Part shown: positions 23,512 through 35,417 of the stretch, piece by piece
Layout: each line of letters opens with the position of its first letter
Position numbering within the stretch: position 1 is the first letter of the stretch
Origin: Acephala macrosclerotiorum
Taxonomy: Eukaryota > Ascomycota > Leotiomycetes > Helotiales > Mollisiaceae
DNA length: 64,000 nt
Direction: 5' to 3'
NCBI GenBank assembly: GCA_014904845.1
Contig: MU119309.1
Span: 24,476 to 88,475 of the forward strand
Program-made: the position numbers and the translations under genes
Notes under the pieces: model-generated
The model's input: the letters and a program-made list of their open reading frames with translations, nothing else
What the model was told of the DNA's origin: nothing
The model's database searches: none

Positions 23512-24276
23512 GGATGTTTGTAGATTGCCTCTTGGCAAATGATGCAACGGGAATTCATGTACAAAACATGTGTCAATTAACTCTGTACACACTAAGGTAC
23601 GCCTGCGAAGAATGGATCTAATCGTCGGAAAATGTACATGAACCAGCCTAGAATCCTGACGTTGACGAACCCAAAGTACTCGAGATACTTTTGGTGTGAA
23701 AGCAATCAGGATTGCAACGCTTGTAGGTAATTTGGACATGAACTGTACCAATATTGAAGTACATCAATCTCGAACACTCTAATATGCATCCCATCGACCT
23801 TTGACCAGCTGGGCTTGATCTCGACTTGCAACAAAGGCTCGAAATGTTTAACCCGTTGGTTGCTCATGCGAAGGATGCGTCTAGATCTTGAAAGTGCCTG
23901 CAGCATGACCCCGGAGGCCAAGGTCCCCCGAAGCGAATGCGCTAAACTCAAAGATGCAACGCACTTGAAATATAATTTACTCGGATAAACGTTTAATTTC
24001 ACTATTTAATTAAAAAAATTAAATTTTTATTAAAATAATATTTATTTATTATTTATTTTTATTAATAAAAATATTTGAAAATAAAAAATATAAAAAATAA
24101 AATATATAATTATATTTAAATTTAATAATATTTATATATATAAATATTTTAATTTTAATTTTATTAAATTTTATAAAAAAAAATTTAAAATTATAATTTT
24201 TAAAATAAAAATCGCGATTTTTTATAATTAAAACGAGTAATACGTATTTTAAATGATTAAAATAAAATCTTTTAAT
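23512..24276. other. 3' flank and AT-rich tract
   Basis: The segment from 23512 to about 24000 is of normal composition with no supported gene. A minus-strand frame at 23706-24002 is unrecognised. From 24003 to 24276 the sequence is almost pure A/T, probably RIP that spread from the adjacent element. The left target duplication of the next element lies at 24269-24276. Confidence 0.5.
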
Positions 24277-24985
24277 TAGTGTAAAAAAAAAATACTCAAT
24301 TATTTAAATAGCTATTGAATAGTATTGAGTACTATTGAGTTGAGTAGAAGTAGCAGTGCTATGACTAAGCTATTGAGTTGAGTAGTGAGTAGCTACTTAA
24401 TACTATTGAATAGACACGTGACCGTTATATATAAAATTATATAAATAAAATATTTTCAATAAAAAAATAAAACTTTAATGTAAGTATTAAAATTTAATGC
24501 AATTTATAGTTTGAATCAAAAAAACTAATAAAAACAACTTTTTTTTTTAATGTAAAACAAATTTTTAAAATTTAATTATATATATTATTTAATAAACCGA
24601 ATAATATTTCGACTTTTAAACTCTTGAAAATTATTTTAAGTATTTGAAAAACTTTAAATCTCGAATACATTTTTAAATAATTTATTCTGTTTATTGTTAA
24701 TTAAATCTTTCGAGTTAGTTATCGTAGGGTTATTGGTTTTCGGCGTCGGCAAAACCTTCGGAGCTTAAATAAGCAAAGCGCTTTACTCAATCAGGCTTAC
24801 TCTTTCAGCTCTTTCGCTAATTTAGCCAATTAAGTATTGCGGCTCAAACACACGTGATTCTATTCAATAGCCTACTCAATACTACTCATTAGCTATTGAG
24901 TTGAGTAGAGTAGCATAGGATTTTGGTTGAGTTGAGTTGAGTAGCACTAGAATTGCTATTGAATACTACTCAATTTCTCACACTG
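24277..24985. mobile_element. hAT-like MITE with diverged 8-bp target duplication
   Basis: The right end reads CTCAATTTCTCACACTG, and the left end TAGTGTAAAAAAAAAATAC is its inverted, mutated counterpart (CAGTGTGAGAAATTGAG type). Flanking 8-mers are CTTTTAAT (24269-24276) and CTTCCAAT (24986-24993). They differ only by two C-to-T changes, as expected after RIP. Subterminal arrays of GAGTTGAGTAG / CTACTCAACTC repeats occur in both arms, and CACGTG-containing inverted segments mark the inner arms (near 24415 and 24852). The 709-bp length without a transposase frame fits a non-autonomous element. Confidence 0.75.
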
Positions 24986-26131
24986 CTTCCAATTAAAAGA
25001 GGTTTATAAGAGTTCGCTTTTTTCACTTTCCGTCTGTTACTAACAAATGGGTGGGTTCGTAAAGCTTGGCTTACCGCCAGCAATACTTATCAACCAACCG
25101 ACTAATCAATCAATCAAGGACCCATCCCCTCCGTTTCACTCTCCATCCTCTCACAACACATTTTATTCTGCGCCCTCTTCCTTACTGCCGAACTCCTCGC
25201 CTGATTCAAAGTATCTTCCCCCAGCTTCCAGATGAAGGACATGGACATGAGGAGTCAGTAGCAGAGAGAATCCAATAACGTCACGAATGCTATCAGATTC
25301 GCATTTTGTGACAAGAGGGAGAAGAGGGAGAAAGAGATGCATATCTTGAGGATGGTTGAGGAGAAGGAAGATTATAAGCTTTGGCGGAGTCAACGACAAG
25401 AGACGCTTGAGGTGGAAACGGAGAATTTGCGAGCGGGCTAATCATGAAGATGGGGATGAGGATGAGGAAGATGGTGAGGAAGATGTTGAGGAAGATTATG
25501 ACTAAGAACACGTTGATGGGACTAATATTAAGATGGAGGATCGTTGTTCTGTCAGGGATCGGAAGAGGCCACAACCTCTCGGAGGAGGTTTCGGAATGAC
25601 GACAAAAGACTACGCTTGCAAACGAAACAAGACTGCAGAGTAACACTAGAACCGACGATATAGCTTCAAAATACGCTCAGCCTCTGAGCTTCGCCAGGTG
25701 TGATGAGAAAATATCTTAGGCCTAACAAATATACACCCGTCTTTGACGATCTGACATGGAATACTCGGACGCTGGAAACATGTCTTCCTGACACATATTC
25801 AGGTTCAAAAGCTCCGACAAAGGGCATAGATTATTTGGAGGCTGCCGCAGTGCCGAGAATTCTCGAGACCCCTCCCTGGAGCAGAAGGCACGAGCAACCA
25901 CACCGCTGCTCTTTCGTGGCCACGAGGCTACGGTATCTCAAGTCTTCGAGCCCTTACTTGGGAGCTCAAGTTGTGAGCAGCCAAGGGGTAGCTCACACTC
26001 GAAATTTCCGGTACAAAGACCACGCCTTTACTTTTCACAGAAGCTCTAGACATTGAGCTGTTTAGACTAAACTTATATCCTTGGCAATGGTCATTCAGTT
26101 CAGTCCCGGCTCACCAAGGAAGTGCTAGCAA
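24986..26131. other. Intergenic region with coiled-coil gene remnant
   Basis: Between about 25269 and 25441 the plus strand reads as a charged helix (DKREKREKEMHILRMVEEK) ending in a stop, followed by GATGAGGAAGATG-type low-complexity DNA with several stops. It looks like a fragment of a coiled-coil gene related in style to its neighbours. Nothing else is supported. Confidence 0.35.
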
Positions 26132-26626
26132 ATGTCTACAAATGAGGACAACTCAGACAGTCGCGATGAAGAGCCGAGGCGAACGAGGCCTCGACGTGAT
26201 AGAAGAACTGGCGAGCAATATGAATCGGGAAGCGAGGATCAGGGAAGAGGCTAGCCAGAGAGGAACGATGAAAGGTCCACAGAGAATGAATTCGAACGCC
26301 AGATCATCCCCGAGACACCAGAATGGGCCGTGGCCAACGCCTAAATCAAGGCCATCCAGGACGAAACAGCCAAGAAGCTAGAGCTCATGGAACTTCATTA
26401 CAAAGCGATGTTGGAGAATGAGGAAGATATGCAAATTGAGATGAGGTACCAGATGAAAAGGGTAGAAGAAACTAAACGAGAGAAAATTAGAGATGAGAGC
26501 GACACAAGAATTCGAAGAGAGGACAAGAAGAGTCACGCTAAGATTGATATCATGTGGCACGAGTATAAGGGTTGTGGATCTAGGGATGATTATGGAAGAG
26601 AGAGAAAGAGGAGGACATTCAGTTGA
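26132..26626 (+). pseudogene. Charged coiled-coil gene with two nonsense codons
   Basis: One frame runs from ATG at 26132 to the stop at 26624-26626, about 165 codons. It is interrupted only by TAG at 26252-26254 and TAA at 26342-26344. The translated parts are coherent: an acidic/Arg-rich N-terminus (RDEEPRRTRPRRDRR), IPETPEWAVANA, then a long charged helix (DMQIEMRYQMKRVEETK). Both stops are one C-to-T change from Gln codons (CAG, CAA) in CpA context, so RIP-type mutation is the simplest cause. The function is unknown. Confidence 0.5.
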
Positions 26627-27002
26627 GGGAGTGACGAACAGAAGGATGGGCCGGGATGATGGCGTAACTTGGTGGCAAAAGCCTCTCCAACCCAGGATTC
26701 ATTTGCCATTTCTCCTGTATTACACCCCCTTCCTAGAATTCGTTCGAACTTTGCTCTTCCTCTTTTTCATACCAGTCCCATCTCCTCTATGATTTACAAA
26801 GACTCCTGTCTTCGTTTTAATGTCCTTCTCTTGTCCCTTCACTTCAACCCTCAGTTTCTTCTCTGTCCTCCCCCTCCGCTCCCGGTACTCGGAAACCACT
26901 CCAACCAACGCCTTCGTAGCATGCGCTGTCAATCTATACGCACTTCTCGAGAATTAGCATGCCTAGTTTTTCTCCCATTCAAACAAGACAGGAATCTGGC
27001 AC
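26627..27002. other. CT-rich intergenic stretch
   Basis: The region is pyrimidine-rich on the plus strand (cctctttttcatacc, cctccccctccgctc). No gene is supported. It lies 3' of the minus-strand gene ending at 27003. Confidence 0.4.
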
Positions 27003-27557
27003 TCACTCAACATCCTCACCCTTCCCACCATACTTTGCCAGCGCAGAAACTTCAACCCCAAAAGTCTGCTTCACATTCACATACGCGCAATCCCGCTTCA
27101 TCCCCTTTCCATTCCTCAGCTTCAAAGCATCTTTCGCATGCGGCTTCGACGAGGTCACGATGCGGAGGTAGCCCGCCTTTTGGGCTGCGAGAGTGCCAGT
27201 CGTGTACTTGATGCCTTTTTGCGCGAGGTGAGACTTGATTGTGTTTCCGTGGAAGGATGTTATCTACGGTTTCACATTAGGCAGAAACATATTGAGAGGG
27301 AATTGATGGCTTACAATCGCGATCTCGGCATGAGACTTGTACTTGATCTCTTTGGCGGGAGGACAAGAAACGATGATGACAGGGTGATTGTACCCACCAT
27401 CGAGTAACGTCCGATCAGTATACGTCCCATCCGGCAACTGGCCTTTCGGCGGCAGCCAAAGAATCGTCCCCGGTGTCAAACTCTTTACTTCCGAAGCAAC
27501 AACCGGGCGAAACGTCGCCATCTTAATATGCGCAGTGCTCGAAACTATGGTCTTCAT
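27003..27557 (-). CDS. Small conserved fungal protein of unknown function
   Basis: Exons 27315-27557 and 27003-27263 join through a GTAAGC...CCGTAG intron in phase 0 to give 167 residues. The protein starts MKTIVSSTAHIKMATFRPV. An internal Met (residue 13) is an alternative start. It contains LTPGTILWLPPKGQLPDGTY and HPVIIVSCPP, which look like a beta-barrel or SH3-like fold. It then has AIITSFHGNTIKSHL and KRDCAYVNVKQTFGVE. The codon choice and closed frame indicate a real gene. I do not recognise a named family. Confidence 0.65.
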
Positions 27558-28299
27558 GTTCTCTCATAAACCGTCTTTTGCTCAGGTCTGCTAGAAACCA
27601 ATGGCATCCTAGAAAATACGAACGAGATTCGATACATGCCATTGGCATTCATGATTATGGTCGTTTCTTTGTCTGCCATGAAAGAGAGGAGGATGTCGTT
27701 TAGGTCAAAGGACTGTTGAGCTTGGTGCGGACAATGGTGCACGTAGAGGGAACTTTGATCTGGTTAGCGTGAAATTGGGGTGGGAGGGTTGAGACGAACA
27801 AAGAGGGCTGTTTGCGAGAGTTTTTGGCGATGTTGGTGCAGTATGCGCGCATTTTGAACGTGTATTTTTGGATCTGAAGGTTATGAGCTTTGGAGGTAAA
27901 TAATGCAGCTAGAATGCTCGCAAATGTCTTGGCTTGGAATGTTATCATGTGATCATATGGCAGAAGTAGGACCAGGTTCGAGTCCGTACATCAGGGATAG
28001 ATCTCGTGTCCAATGTCAATTTTCTGCACGAGTTGACTTTTGACATCTAGAAAAGTATCGATAGCCAATCTCACCTTTTGGGGACTACATCATTGCATCA
28101 AATGATAGACTTTGAACGAGAACTTAGAGGAGCCAGAACTCTGAATACCGCAATGTACGAAACAGAAATCAAGGCAGATTGGAAGCATGTGTAAGAAGTT
28201 ATAGAGCAGTATGAAATTCTTACGGTGGGACGGGGGTCATGCTGTCTATGGATTCCAATCCAAAGTCGGTGCAACACATCATCATATTCAATCCACGGG
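27558..28299. other. Intergenic region
   Basis: Minus-strand frames at 27554-27742 and 27700-27948 lack recognisable features. A pol III B-box-like GGTTCGAGTCC near 27974 has no supporting tRNA fold. Nothing else is seen. Confidence 0.4.
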
Positions 28300-28830
28300 A
28301 GATCATACCGCGCAAAAGCTAAGTACCAACAATGTGGTCATTCTGAAGTGCCTCCAACTCCGAGATGATGCCTTACCTTGCCGACTCAAAGCCCCAAGCA
28401 GTTCCTTGATCGCCAGATAGTGAAGAGGCTCCATAGCCCGAGTCTTTGGCTTCTTAATATCCAGGTGGAGTCTGAAAGTCTGCAGCCCTCCCATGGTCTT
28501 CAGCACATGGCAGAAAAGCAGTAAAGCAGCACATGTACGGGCAGAATTTTTCTAGGCCCTCGTAATCTTGTAGATATTGTACCGATCTTCAGGAGGGGTT
28601 TCGACGTATTCCACGACGTCAGGATCCGCAGATATGCTAGTCAAAAGTTCTAGGGCGTAGTCAAAATTCTGGTAGGTGAGGCATGGGATCTCGGGGTCGA
28701 GAAAGTAAGAACGTTTGCGTCAGGAGGTAGGTGGATTTGCAAAACGTGCAAGGTAGATAGGTCGAGGCTCTCGAAGGGTATGAGTCGTGCAAGGCTGTAC
28801 CTAGAATCCATCTGTTAGCTATGATTGAGA
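28300..28830 (-). pseudogene. Decayed hypothetical gene
   Basis: Reading leftward from about 28811, protein-like pieces appear in shifting frames: YSLARLIPFESLDLSTLHVL, then DPEIPCLTYQNFDYALELL, then EGLEKFCPYMC, then VLKTMGGLQTFRLHLDI. At least two frameshifts and a stop (TAG near 28553) separate them. The pieces read like a leucine-rich accessory protein, possibly F-box-like, but no domain is certain. Confidence 0.35.
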
Positions 28831-29594
28831 TACCTGTGCGCAGACGCGACTGGTACAAACCAACGTTGGACACCAGCAGCCGCTCCGTGCCGCAGCGCGA
28901 ATCATCGCGTCCTACGAATCGAGCGATCGAGAGGAGAATCTCGTAGGGAGGTCGTAGGGAGGTCGTAGAGTCGTATCATAGTTTTAGAAGTTCTAGCTAT
29001 CTTACTCCGTGTTGAGGCTGTTGAACGAACAGCTCACTGCGCCGAGGTTGTAGGTGGGAAGGCGCTAGACTGCTTCAGTGAGGGGCGGTTTAGCGACCTT
29101 GATCCCTATTCGTTCCTTCCATTGAGCCTAAGGACAAACACCATCAGCTCATGAATTTCATACATGTAGGTTACCATGTTCTATATACTATATACATACG
29201 AGGTGTAACACACTCTAGGAATCTACGAGGTACCGAAACGCGGCAAAGAGGCTGTGCTCAAGAAAAGCTCTATTTATCAACTGGTCAAGGGGAGCTGTCT
29301 TCCTCGAATCTATTTGAATGCAAGAGCCTCACTCCCCATTTCCTGCTTTATGGTTCTTTAGATTTAGTACTTCTACACCTACAGAGCTCCATGTCTTGCC
29401 TGCCGATTATAAGACTGCGATTCATCTCTCAACTTCTCAGGCATCATGGATGTAGGACAACCGAACTCCCTCGAGACTCGATATTCAACGGATTCACTCC
29501 ATGGTGATCTCATGCAACCACTGGATAACATCAGATACTCCATGGATCTGTAATTCTCTCTACAAAGAAGCCACTTGGGGCAGATGAAGCGGAG
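28831..29594. other. Intergenic region with short tandem repeat
   Basis: TCGTAGGGAGG is repeated about 2.7 times at 28941-28970. The rest shows no supported gene. Confidence 0.4.
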
Positions 29595-31185
29595 ATGATC
29601 AAAGAGGATTCAGACCCTCCAAATTACGATCGAGGCCAGACGACGAAGCTGCTCTGTTTCTTAGCGCTGGGAGCTACATGGCTAGTCATCATCGGATTCA
29701 CCTTATTTGCCATCGTAGGCGGAGCCAGAATGCCTGCTTTTCGCTGCTTGTACCCCACTGGAATATCTCCTGTTGGTGGAATCGCTCTCTCATTCGTGCT
29801 GAACGTCTTCATCGCTTTGGGGTACATCCATGGGGCCTCGTTGAGATGGGCTCTCTTCAAAGAAGGTCGTCTCAACTTCAACACCAACCTGGGACTCTTC
29901 AATAGCACCAAATACCATGCTCCAAATAGGTGGCCAGCAAATCTCGTTTGCATAGTCTCGCTCATCATTTGTTACGGCGCCTTCTCACAACCCTTTATGC
30001 CGGGCTTCGAAACATCTTCAAATGCAACCTATGATGCTACGAGTCCAAGGACTTGGAAAGTCTTTGTGAATGGAGGGGCTGTAGTGACCTTAGCTGTTAG
30101 GTTACTGAAAAAGGCGTCGGTGTGTACCTGGATCATACTGTCTTCCGCAAACGATACCTAACATAGAGTTCAAACCCTCTCAACAACACCTTATCTCTCA
30201 TGCATGATGGTTTAGAGAGACGACCAGATGATCTATGTACTCAGTCGCCGATGATCCACGCCTGTCCGGATCATGCAACCCCACCGAGAACCATTGCAGC
30301 TCGAGAGAATCTAACCCGGCAATGATATACGTCATCTTCCTCACCTGGACTTGGGCTTTCATCGTAATTCTCTGGTTCGGTATCATGGTTTGCCTAGTCG
30401 GTCATCCTGATGGCGATTATACCATGGGTGGCATTGATTCGAGTGACGACTCGTGCCACAAATATCCTTTCGGATTCTCATTTCTGTGGACATCACCTTG
30501 CCACACTGTTGGCTACAACGGTGGGCCAGCAATCTTTCTCCCTTCAGTCGAGCCGGATCACTTCTTTTCGTTTGAGTCGAACTCCATCAATCGACCATGG
30601 GCTATATCACTGACAATTGTTTGGCTGATGATTTGTGGTATCCAAGGATTACAGACCATTGGTCTTCATGCTGTTGAACTAGTAGTCAATCTTACCAGAG
30701 ACGAGACCGCATGGCGATGCGCAAAGGTCCGGAAGAAAGGTGTGCAGGTGGACTCAAACGCCTTTCTTTCAACACTCACGAGCTGGCCAAACATCGTGCT
30801 TTTTATTGCAAAGCCAGTGCTACATTGGGTCCTCAGTCAAGCTGTTCCGATCGACGTGGTCCAACTTTGGAACGACAATAGAATTGTCGGGAACACTATT
30901 GAGATCAGGATGCTCTATCTTAGAACCATGGTTTATGGTATCTTGGCTATAGGCCTTACAAGCTTCACTACTTTCATCACCTATCGAAAGTCTCGTGGGC
31001 CTCGGCCAGCAGCATTCGATTACTATCAGACTTTGGCAGATCTGACCGGTGGTTGGACTGTTGGTGGGAAAGGTCGTTTCTGGTAGGGAGACATGGGAGC
31101 TAGTGCAGATGGTACACGACATGCTGGTACTAACAGCAGGCGAGAAACTCTTGAAGTTATTCAAATGGATTCACTCTATGCATGA
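29595..31185 (+). pseudogene. Fungal multi-pass membrane protein gene, frameshifted and nonsense-mutated
   Basis: The first part (29595-30161) has three hydrophobic helices (LVIIGFTLFAIVG, IALSFVLNVFIALGY, LVCIVSLIICYGAF). After a break, TAG at 30164-30166 lies in the frame reading SSNPLNNTLSLMHDGLERRP. A second frame change near 30228 leads to the frame at 30235 (MYSVADDPRLSGSCNP). That frame continues through further helices (MIYVIFLTWTWAFIVILWF, ISLTIVWLMICGIQGL, MVYGILAIGLTSFTTFI). TAG at 31084-31086 follows FW. Reading past it gives WGDMGASADGTRHAGTNS...QMDSLYA and a natural TGA at 31183, the usual end of this family. The two stops are each explained by TGG to TAG. Altogether at least two frameshifts and two nonsense changes make it non-functional. 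The family is recognised only as a conserved fungal integral membrane protein. Confidence 0.6.
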
Positions 31186-31339
31186 AGGGCAAGAAGAGGT
31201 CGTCAATTGATCACTCCAAACACCCTTCGCAATTGACAGACATAACAACCTCCAAAAGTCGGCACGAAAATTGAAGCACTCACAAAAAGCGTATACCAAA
31301 TAAGTCTCCAATCGTACCCCAATCCCACGAATACTGAAA

Positions 31340-33235
31340 TCAACGACCCTTCCCATCACTCTTACCCCTCTTTCCTGCATGCCAATCCGGAAACACCGCC
31401 TTCTCCGCATCTCTGCTCCCACCAACCTCAACCACATCCCTTTGACTAACCTCCACCCTTTCGAGGAAAGGCGGAACGTCCACTAAGATAACAGCATGGC
31501 TGTAACTCCACGCTAAAGATGCCTCGTTCCCATATTTCAGATTCACCAGCTGAATTTCCCACCCCTCATGATGCGCTTCATTAAGCCAGAGGACATTGCG
31601 AAATTCGTCGAAAGGAAAATGTCCTCCAATCATCTTAGGTTTGAGTGTTAGAGGAGTTTGTTCAAGGATGGGGGATTGAGAGAGTAATGAAAGGGGAGCG
31701 ACTTACCTCTCTAGGACTGTCACCCTCAAATAGCCCATCGATCATCTTTATCCTCTCGAATTTCGGACCCACTCTATCCACGGGACCTTTTCCCTTCTCC
31801 TCCCCATCGGAGTCAACGTCTTCGTCGAGGTCCTCTCCGTATTCATCCCACATCTCAGTACCCAGCAGTGGTCGGACTGTGGTCCGGATGTCGAAATCCG
31901 AAGATAAAAAGGAGAATACGGAGAAGATGACAGAGTCGAGACCTTTGAGCGAATATGGCATGAGCTTTTCGGTGCCGCGCGAGGTGTGGGCGTAAGTGTG
32001 CGTGCATGCGAAACCGATCATCCCTCCGTCGAGAAGGAAGCCAGGTTGCTCCAATATATCCCTCAATTTTCCATAAAGCGGGAACAGCGAGGGATCAGCG
32101 CTTGGATATCTTTGAAGAATACTGCCGATACGCTCACAGACGTACAGGTTGTAGGTGAGTGTCACTCGGTGTCCTGAAGGGACAGGCAAGACCTCATGTT
32201 CGCAGTCGCTGTAGAAGGCTGTCCATTGGATAGAGTTGGGGTTATCATCTGACCAGTCGAATGTCGAGGTGTGTTTCTTGTGAGAAATGAGGAGCTGTCC
32301 GCCTTGATGAGCAACAGGCAAACACACAACCAGGCTTCCAAACTGTGTCGCACCTCTCGGCGTATCAACATGTTTCTGAAACCTGCCCGAAGGAGCAGAA
32401 TACACCTACATCTTATCAGCCTTCCTCACTTTCCTCACTTCACTTGGACAACACTCACATTCAACTTATACAACTCAGCCCTAACACCCCAATGCTCCCT
32501 CCTCCCATCTCCACCCTCCTCCACCCCCGTCTCCGTCAGCAATGTCTGCGCAATCGCATCCAAAACCCCATAATCGGCCGGATGCCAATTCATCGAGAAC
32601 TGACTGTTATCCAACTTCCCTGCTTTCCTATAGTTCTCATCTAAGACATCTTTCCCTCCCACGCCAAAGGTTGCTGGTGTGCATGCTTCCAGTAGCTCTT
32701 TTAATTCTGCTGTTGCTGAGCTTGAGGTTTGGTCGGGGATGGATGGGAAAGGGAGGGTGATTTTGGAGATTGTGGTAGAAGGGTGAGGATGGTCGAAACG
32801 GATGGTGATAGGTGGTGATGTGATGGGTGCTTTCGAGGGAGAAAAAGTGCTCGATGATGGAGTTAGGGAGAATGGGATGTTGCCTCCGCAGCAGTATGCA
32901 GCAGCGCTCTCGAAGCCTTTCAGGGAGTTCTTGAGGTCGTTGAATACGCTTTTTGCGGCTAGAGCTTGGAGAGAGCGAACGCCGGATTTGGAGCTAAGTT
33001 GGGGGGCTGCTGACAGGTTGGGTTTGATGGTAGAGGTGGAGGTGGTGGAAGGGTTGCGGGAGTGGGTGATCATTGTTGTGTCTGAGTCGGAATCGGAGTC
33101 GATTTCGATTGGTTCGTTGGGAGGCCCTGTTGCTGAGGATGCCTGTGAAACAGGTCGTTGTGGGGGACGAGGTGGCGGTGGCATTGATTGGGAGGAAGAG
33201 GGACGATTTGGAGGAGTGGGCGGTGGCATTGACAT
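31340..33235 (-). CDS. Proline-rich 2OG-Fe(II) oxygenase (prolyl 4-hydroxylase-like)
   Basis: Exons 32459-33235, 31707-32405 and 31340-31633 give 589 residues with both junctions in frame. The first 75 residues are Pro/Ser-rich with an acidic patch (EIDSDSDSD). The oxygenase core follows. AELYKLNVYSAPSGRF crosses the first splice, and KHVDTPRGATQFGSLVVCLP supplies the His-x-Asp iron ligands. HQGGQLLISHKKH comes next. DCEHEVLPVPSGHRVTLTYNL supplies the distal His and the Arg that binds 2-oxoglutarate. An acidic insert and a basic C-terminus complete it. Proteins of this type hydroxylate protein or small-molecule targets using Fe(II), O2 and 2-oxoglutarate. The substrate here is unknown. The gene is intact and lies tail-to-tail with the decayed membrane protein gene. 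Confidence 0.82.
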
Positions 33236-34308
33236 CTTGTCTAGCGTAATGAGAAGTAAAACTGTTGTTCAAAGCTGCCCCAAGTTCAATTGGCAACTTC
33301 ATTGCTCAGGAAAAGTGAAGGACGACCATATATATATGAAGACTACCCCTCGTGAGACTCCAATTTCATGCGGACCGTGCCATTGAAGCCCATCCAGGCA
33401 ACGACGCGTTCCTTTAACGCGATGTGAACACGGAGACACATGATGAGATATGATATCTCCATAAGTCTCATTTCGATCATAATGTGTTGTACGAAAGAGG
33501 AAAGTGCCGAGGTGTTGCCTAGAATTTCGAGCGCAGGGGGTGTCACGTGGGCTAGGCATCACGGGGATTTTTGGAAATACGAGGAGGGCTAAGAATAAAA
33601 ATGGAGAAAACAATTTTGATCAGCATGAATTGTGAGTGAGAAAGGGTTCGGGCTCTTGGGGAAGATGGTTTAGTGAAAGCTTCGGCTCCCGTCTGAAGAA
33701 AGGGAAATTGGTCACGTGTTATGATCTTCACTTCCTCCCTTTCCCAGCCCCCGAGATAAAGATGGAACGATCCTTCCTTATGGAGAAAGACATGAGGAGA
33801 TTAGAGATTAGATTTAAAATGAGCGAAATGCCTCCTACGTGACGCGAACCGCGTAAAGTGTTAAGTTAAGGGAGGAGAGCTGGAGATCTTTAGCTTTGGC
33901 TGAAGTAAGTGCAAAACAGCGATGAGGGAAACGAGTGCACAGTAGAATCATGAAATAAAAACTTTTGGCGGAGGTTTGTTGACTTTCACGCAGTAAACAC
34001 GTCCCAATGTAACACTTTAGAAAATCTTCTCTTCCGGCTGTGTCTGTCTTAGATCCCATTTCTGAGTGCGCTTCTATACTTAGACGCGCGACACGGCGCG
34101 CATTCTTCCTCGAATACCACGCCGAATACCACGCGAAAGTGTAGATCAACAACAACCATACATAAGTCGCTACTAAGTACCTAAGAGATGGCATTCTCAA
34201 CACACGTGAACATCCACTTCCTTCATCCCAAGCTCCTCTCAATTTCTCAACAACCTCAAACACCAAACACCAAACTCGATGCTAACAAGCTAACCCTTCA
34301 ACGCAACA
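33236..34308. other. Intergenic region (divergent promoters)
   Basis: About 1.1 kb lies between two divergent genes. TATATATATGAAG near 33330 is TATA-like. Short frames on both strands show no recognisable features. Confidence 0.45.
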
Positions 34309-35417
34309 ATGTGGTCAATGCAAGAATACACGACCTCAATCCTCTTCTCCTGCGTCGGCGTCCTCGCCTTCGCTACCTTTGTCGTCTTTGGGATCTTTAT
34401 AAATCGTTTTATTTCTACGTATGGGTTTCATTTGAATGAGTTTAAGAAGTATGATACGTTGGCAAGGAGGTTGTCGAGTGAGACGACGCAAATGAGGAAG
34501 GATGTTGAGTTGGATTATAGTGCTGATTGGTTTGTCTCCTTTTCATTCCCTTGAACTTGAACTTGAACTTGAGATGAGAGGGGAAGTTCGAAGGGGGAAA
34601 GAAGTGCTGATGATAATATGATATAGCTTGACAAAAACCCGCAACAAACAACTCCTAGCCCAAGCCGACATCCTCGACAACGGAATCCGCATCGCGCTCG
34701 CAGCTTGGGAAGACATAACCGACCCCGAAGATGACTCTCCTACGGGGAAATTCGGAAGCTGGAAACTCGATATTGAAAGTAAAGGTGATAAGATGATTAA
34801 GGGGAGGAGAAGGAGTCATGGGAGGTGGGTGATTGGGTTGATGAGGAAGAAGTGTAAGGAGGGGTTGGAGAAGAGGATGGGGATGGTGAAGGAGTTGGGG
34901 GCTGTTTATAATGAGGTTATGTCGAGGTGAGTTGCTCCGAACTTGACTGATGAGAGAAAGAAATCGACTGAAGAGGAATGGACACATGCGTGTACTAATG
35001 CCAGGAAGGAAAATCGATCTGCAAAGCAACCTCTTCAACCGACGCATCGCCTCAGGCCACGAACCCCTATCCCCCTCCTCGCGAACCGTATCGGTACGTA
35101 ACAGTCGTACGCTTCTCTGTCTCTCACCCTCCGTCCAATATCCTGCTAACTTCCCCCAGCATCGAGAGCAAACACCAGCGCGCGTCTCATATCATGTTCT
35201 GCCTAAGCATGATTTCAAGCAGGGCATTGATGGCGTGCCGAAAGGCATTGATCTCAGCACCGGACTTTGGACGCCGCCGACGACGCCGGAGAAAAAGCAT
35301 GAGAGGGAGAGGAGTATTGATGCTACGGGGAGAGATGAGAAAGGGATGTATACAAGTGTTAGGAATGGGGAAAGGGAGTGGGCGGTGGGCGTTTTGGATT
35401 TGTCTTCTTCCAAGTAG
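34309..35417 (+). CDS. Membrane-anchored conserved hypothetical protein
   Basis: Exons 34309-34529, 34627-34926, 35009-35093 and 35160-35417 sum to 288 codons. Each junction is in phase only if exon 3 begins at the second of two nearby AG sites (after 35008). The N-terminus has one transmembrane helix (ILFSCVGVLAFATFVVFGI). A charged helical region follows (KKYDTLARRLSSETTQMRKD, then GIRIALAAWEDITDPEDD and CKEGLEKRMGMVKELG). The C-terminal tail is disordered and contains STGLWTPPTTPEKK, a likely proline-directed phosphosite. The protein is probably a type III membrane protein with its bulk in the cytoplasm. The family is unrecognised. Confidence 0.68.

Noticed and set aside
24297..24970. Repeated GAGTTGAGTAG units as a CRISPR-like array
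   Set aside because: They are irregular subterminal repeats of a hAT-like element in a eukaryotic genome, without regular spacers.
27966..27990. tRNA-like B box GGTTCGAGTCC
   Set aside because: No A box at the right distance, no acceptor stem and no T-arm pairing. No tRNA gene was found in the window.
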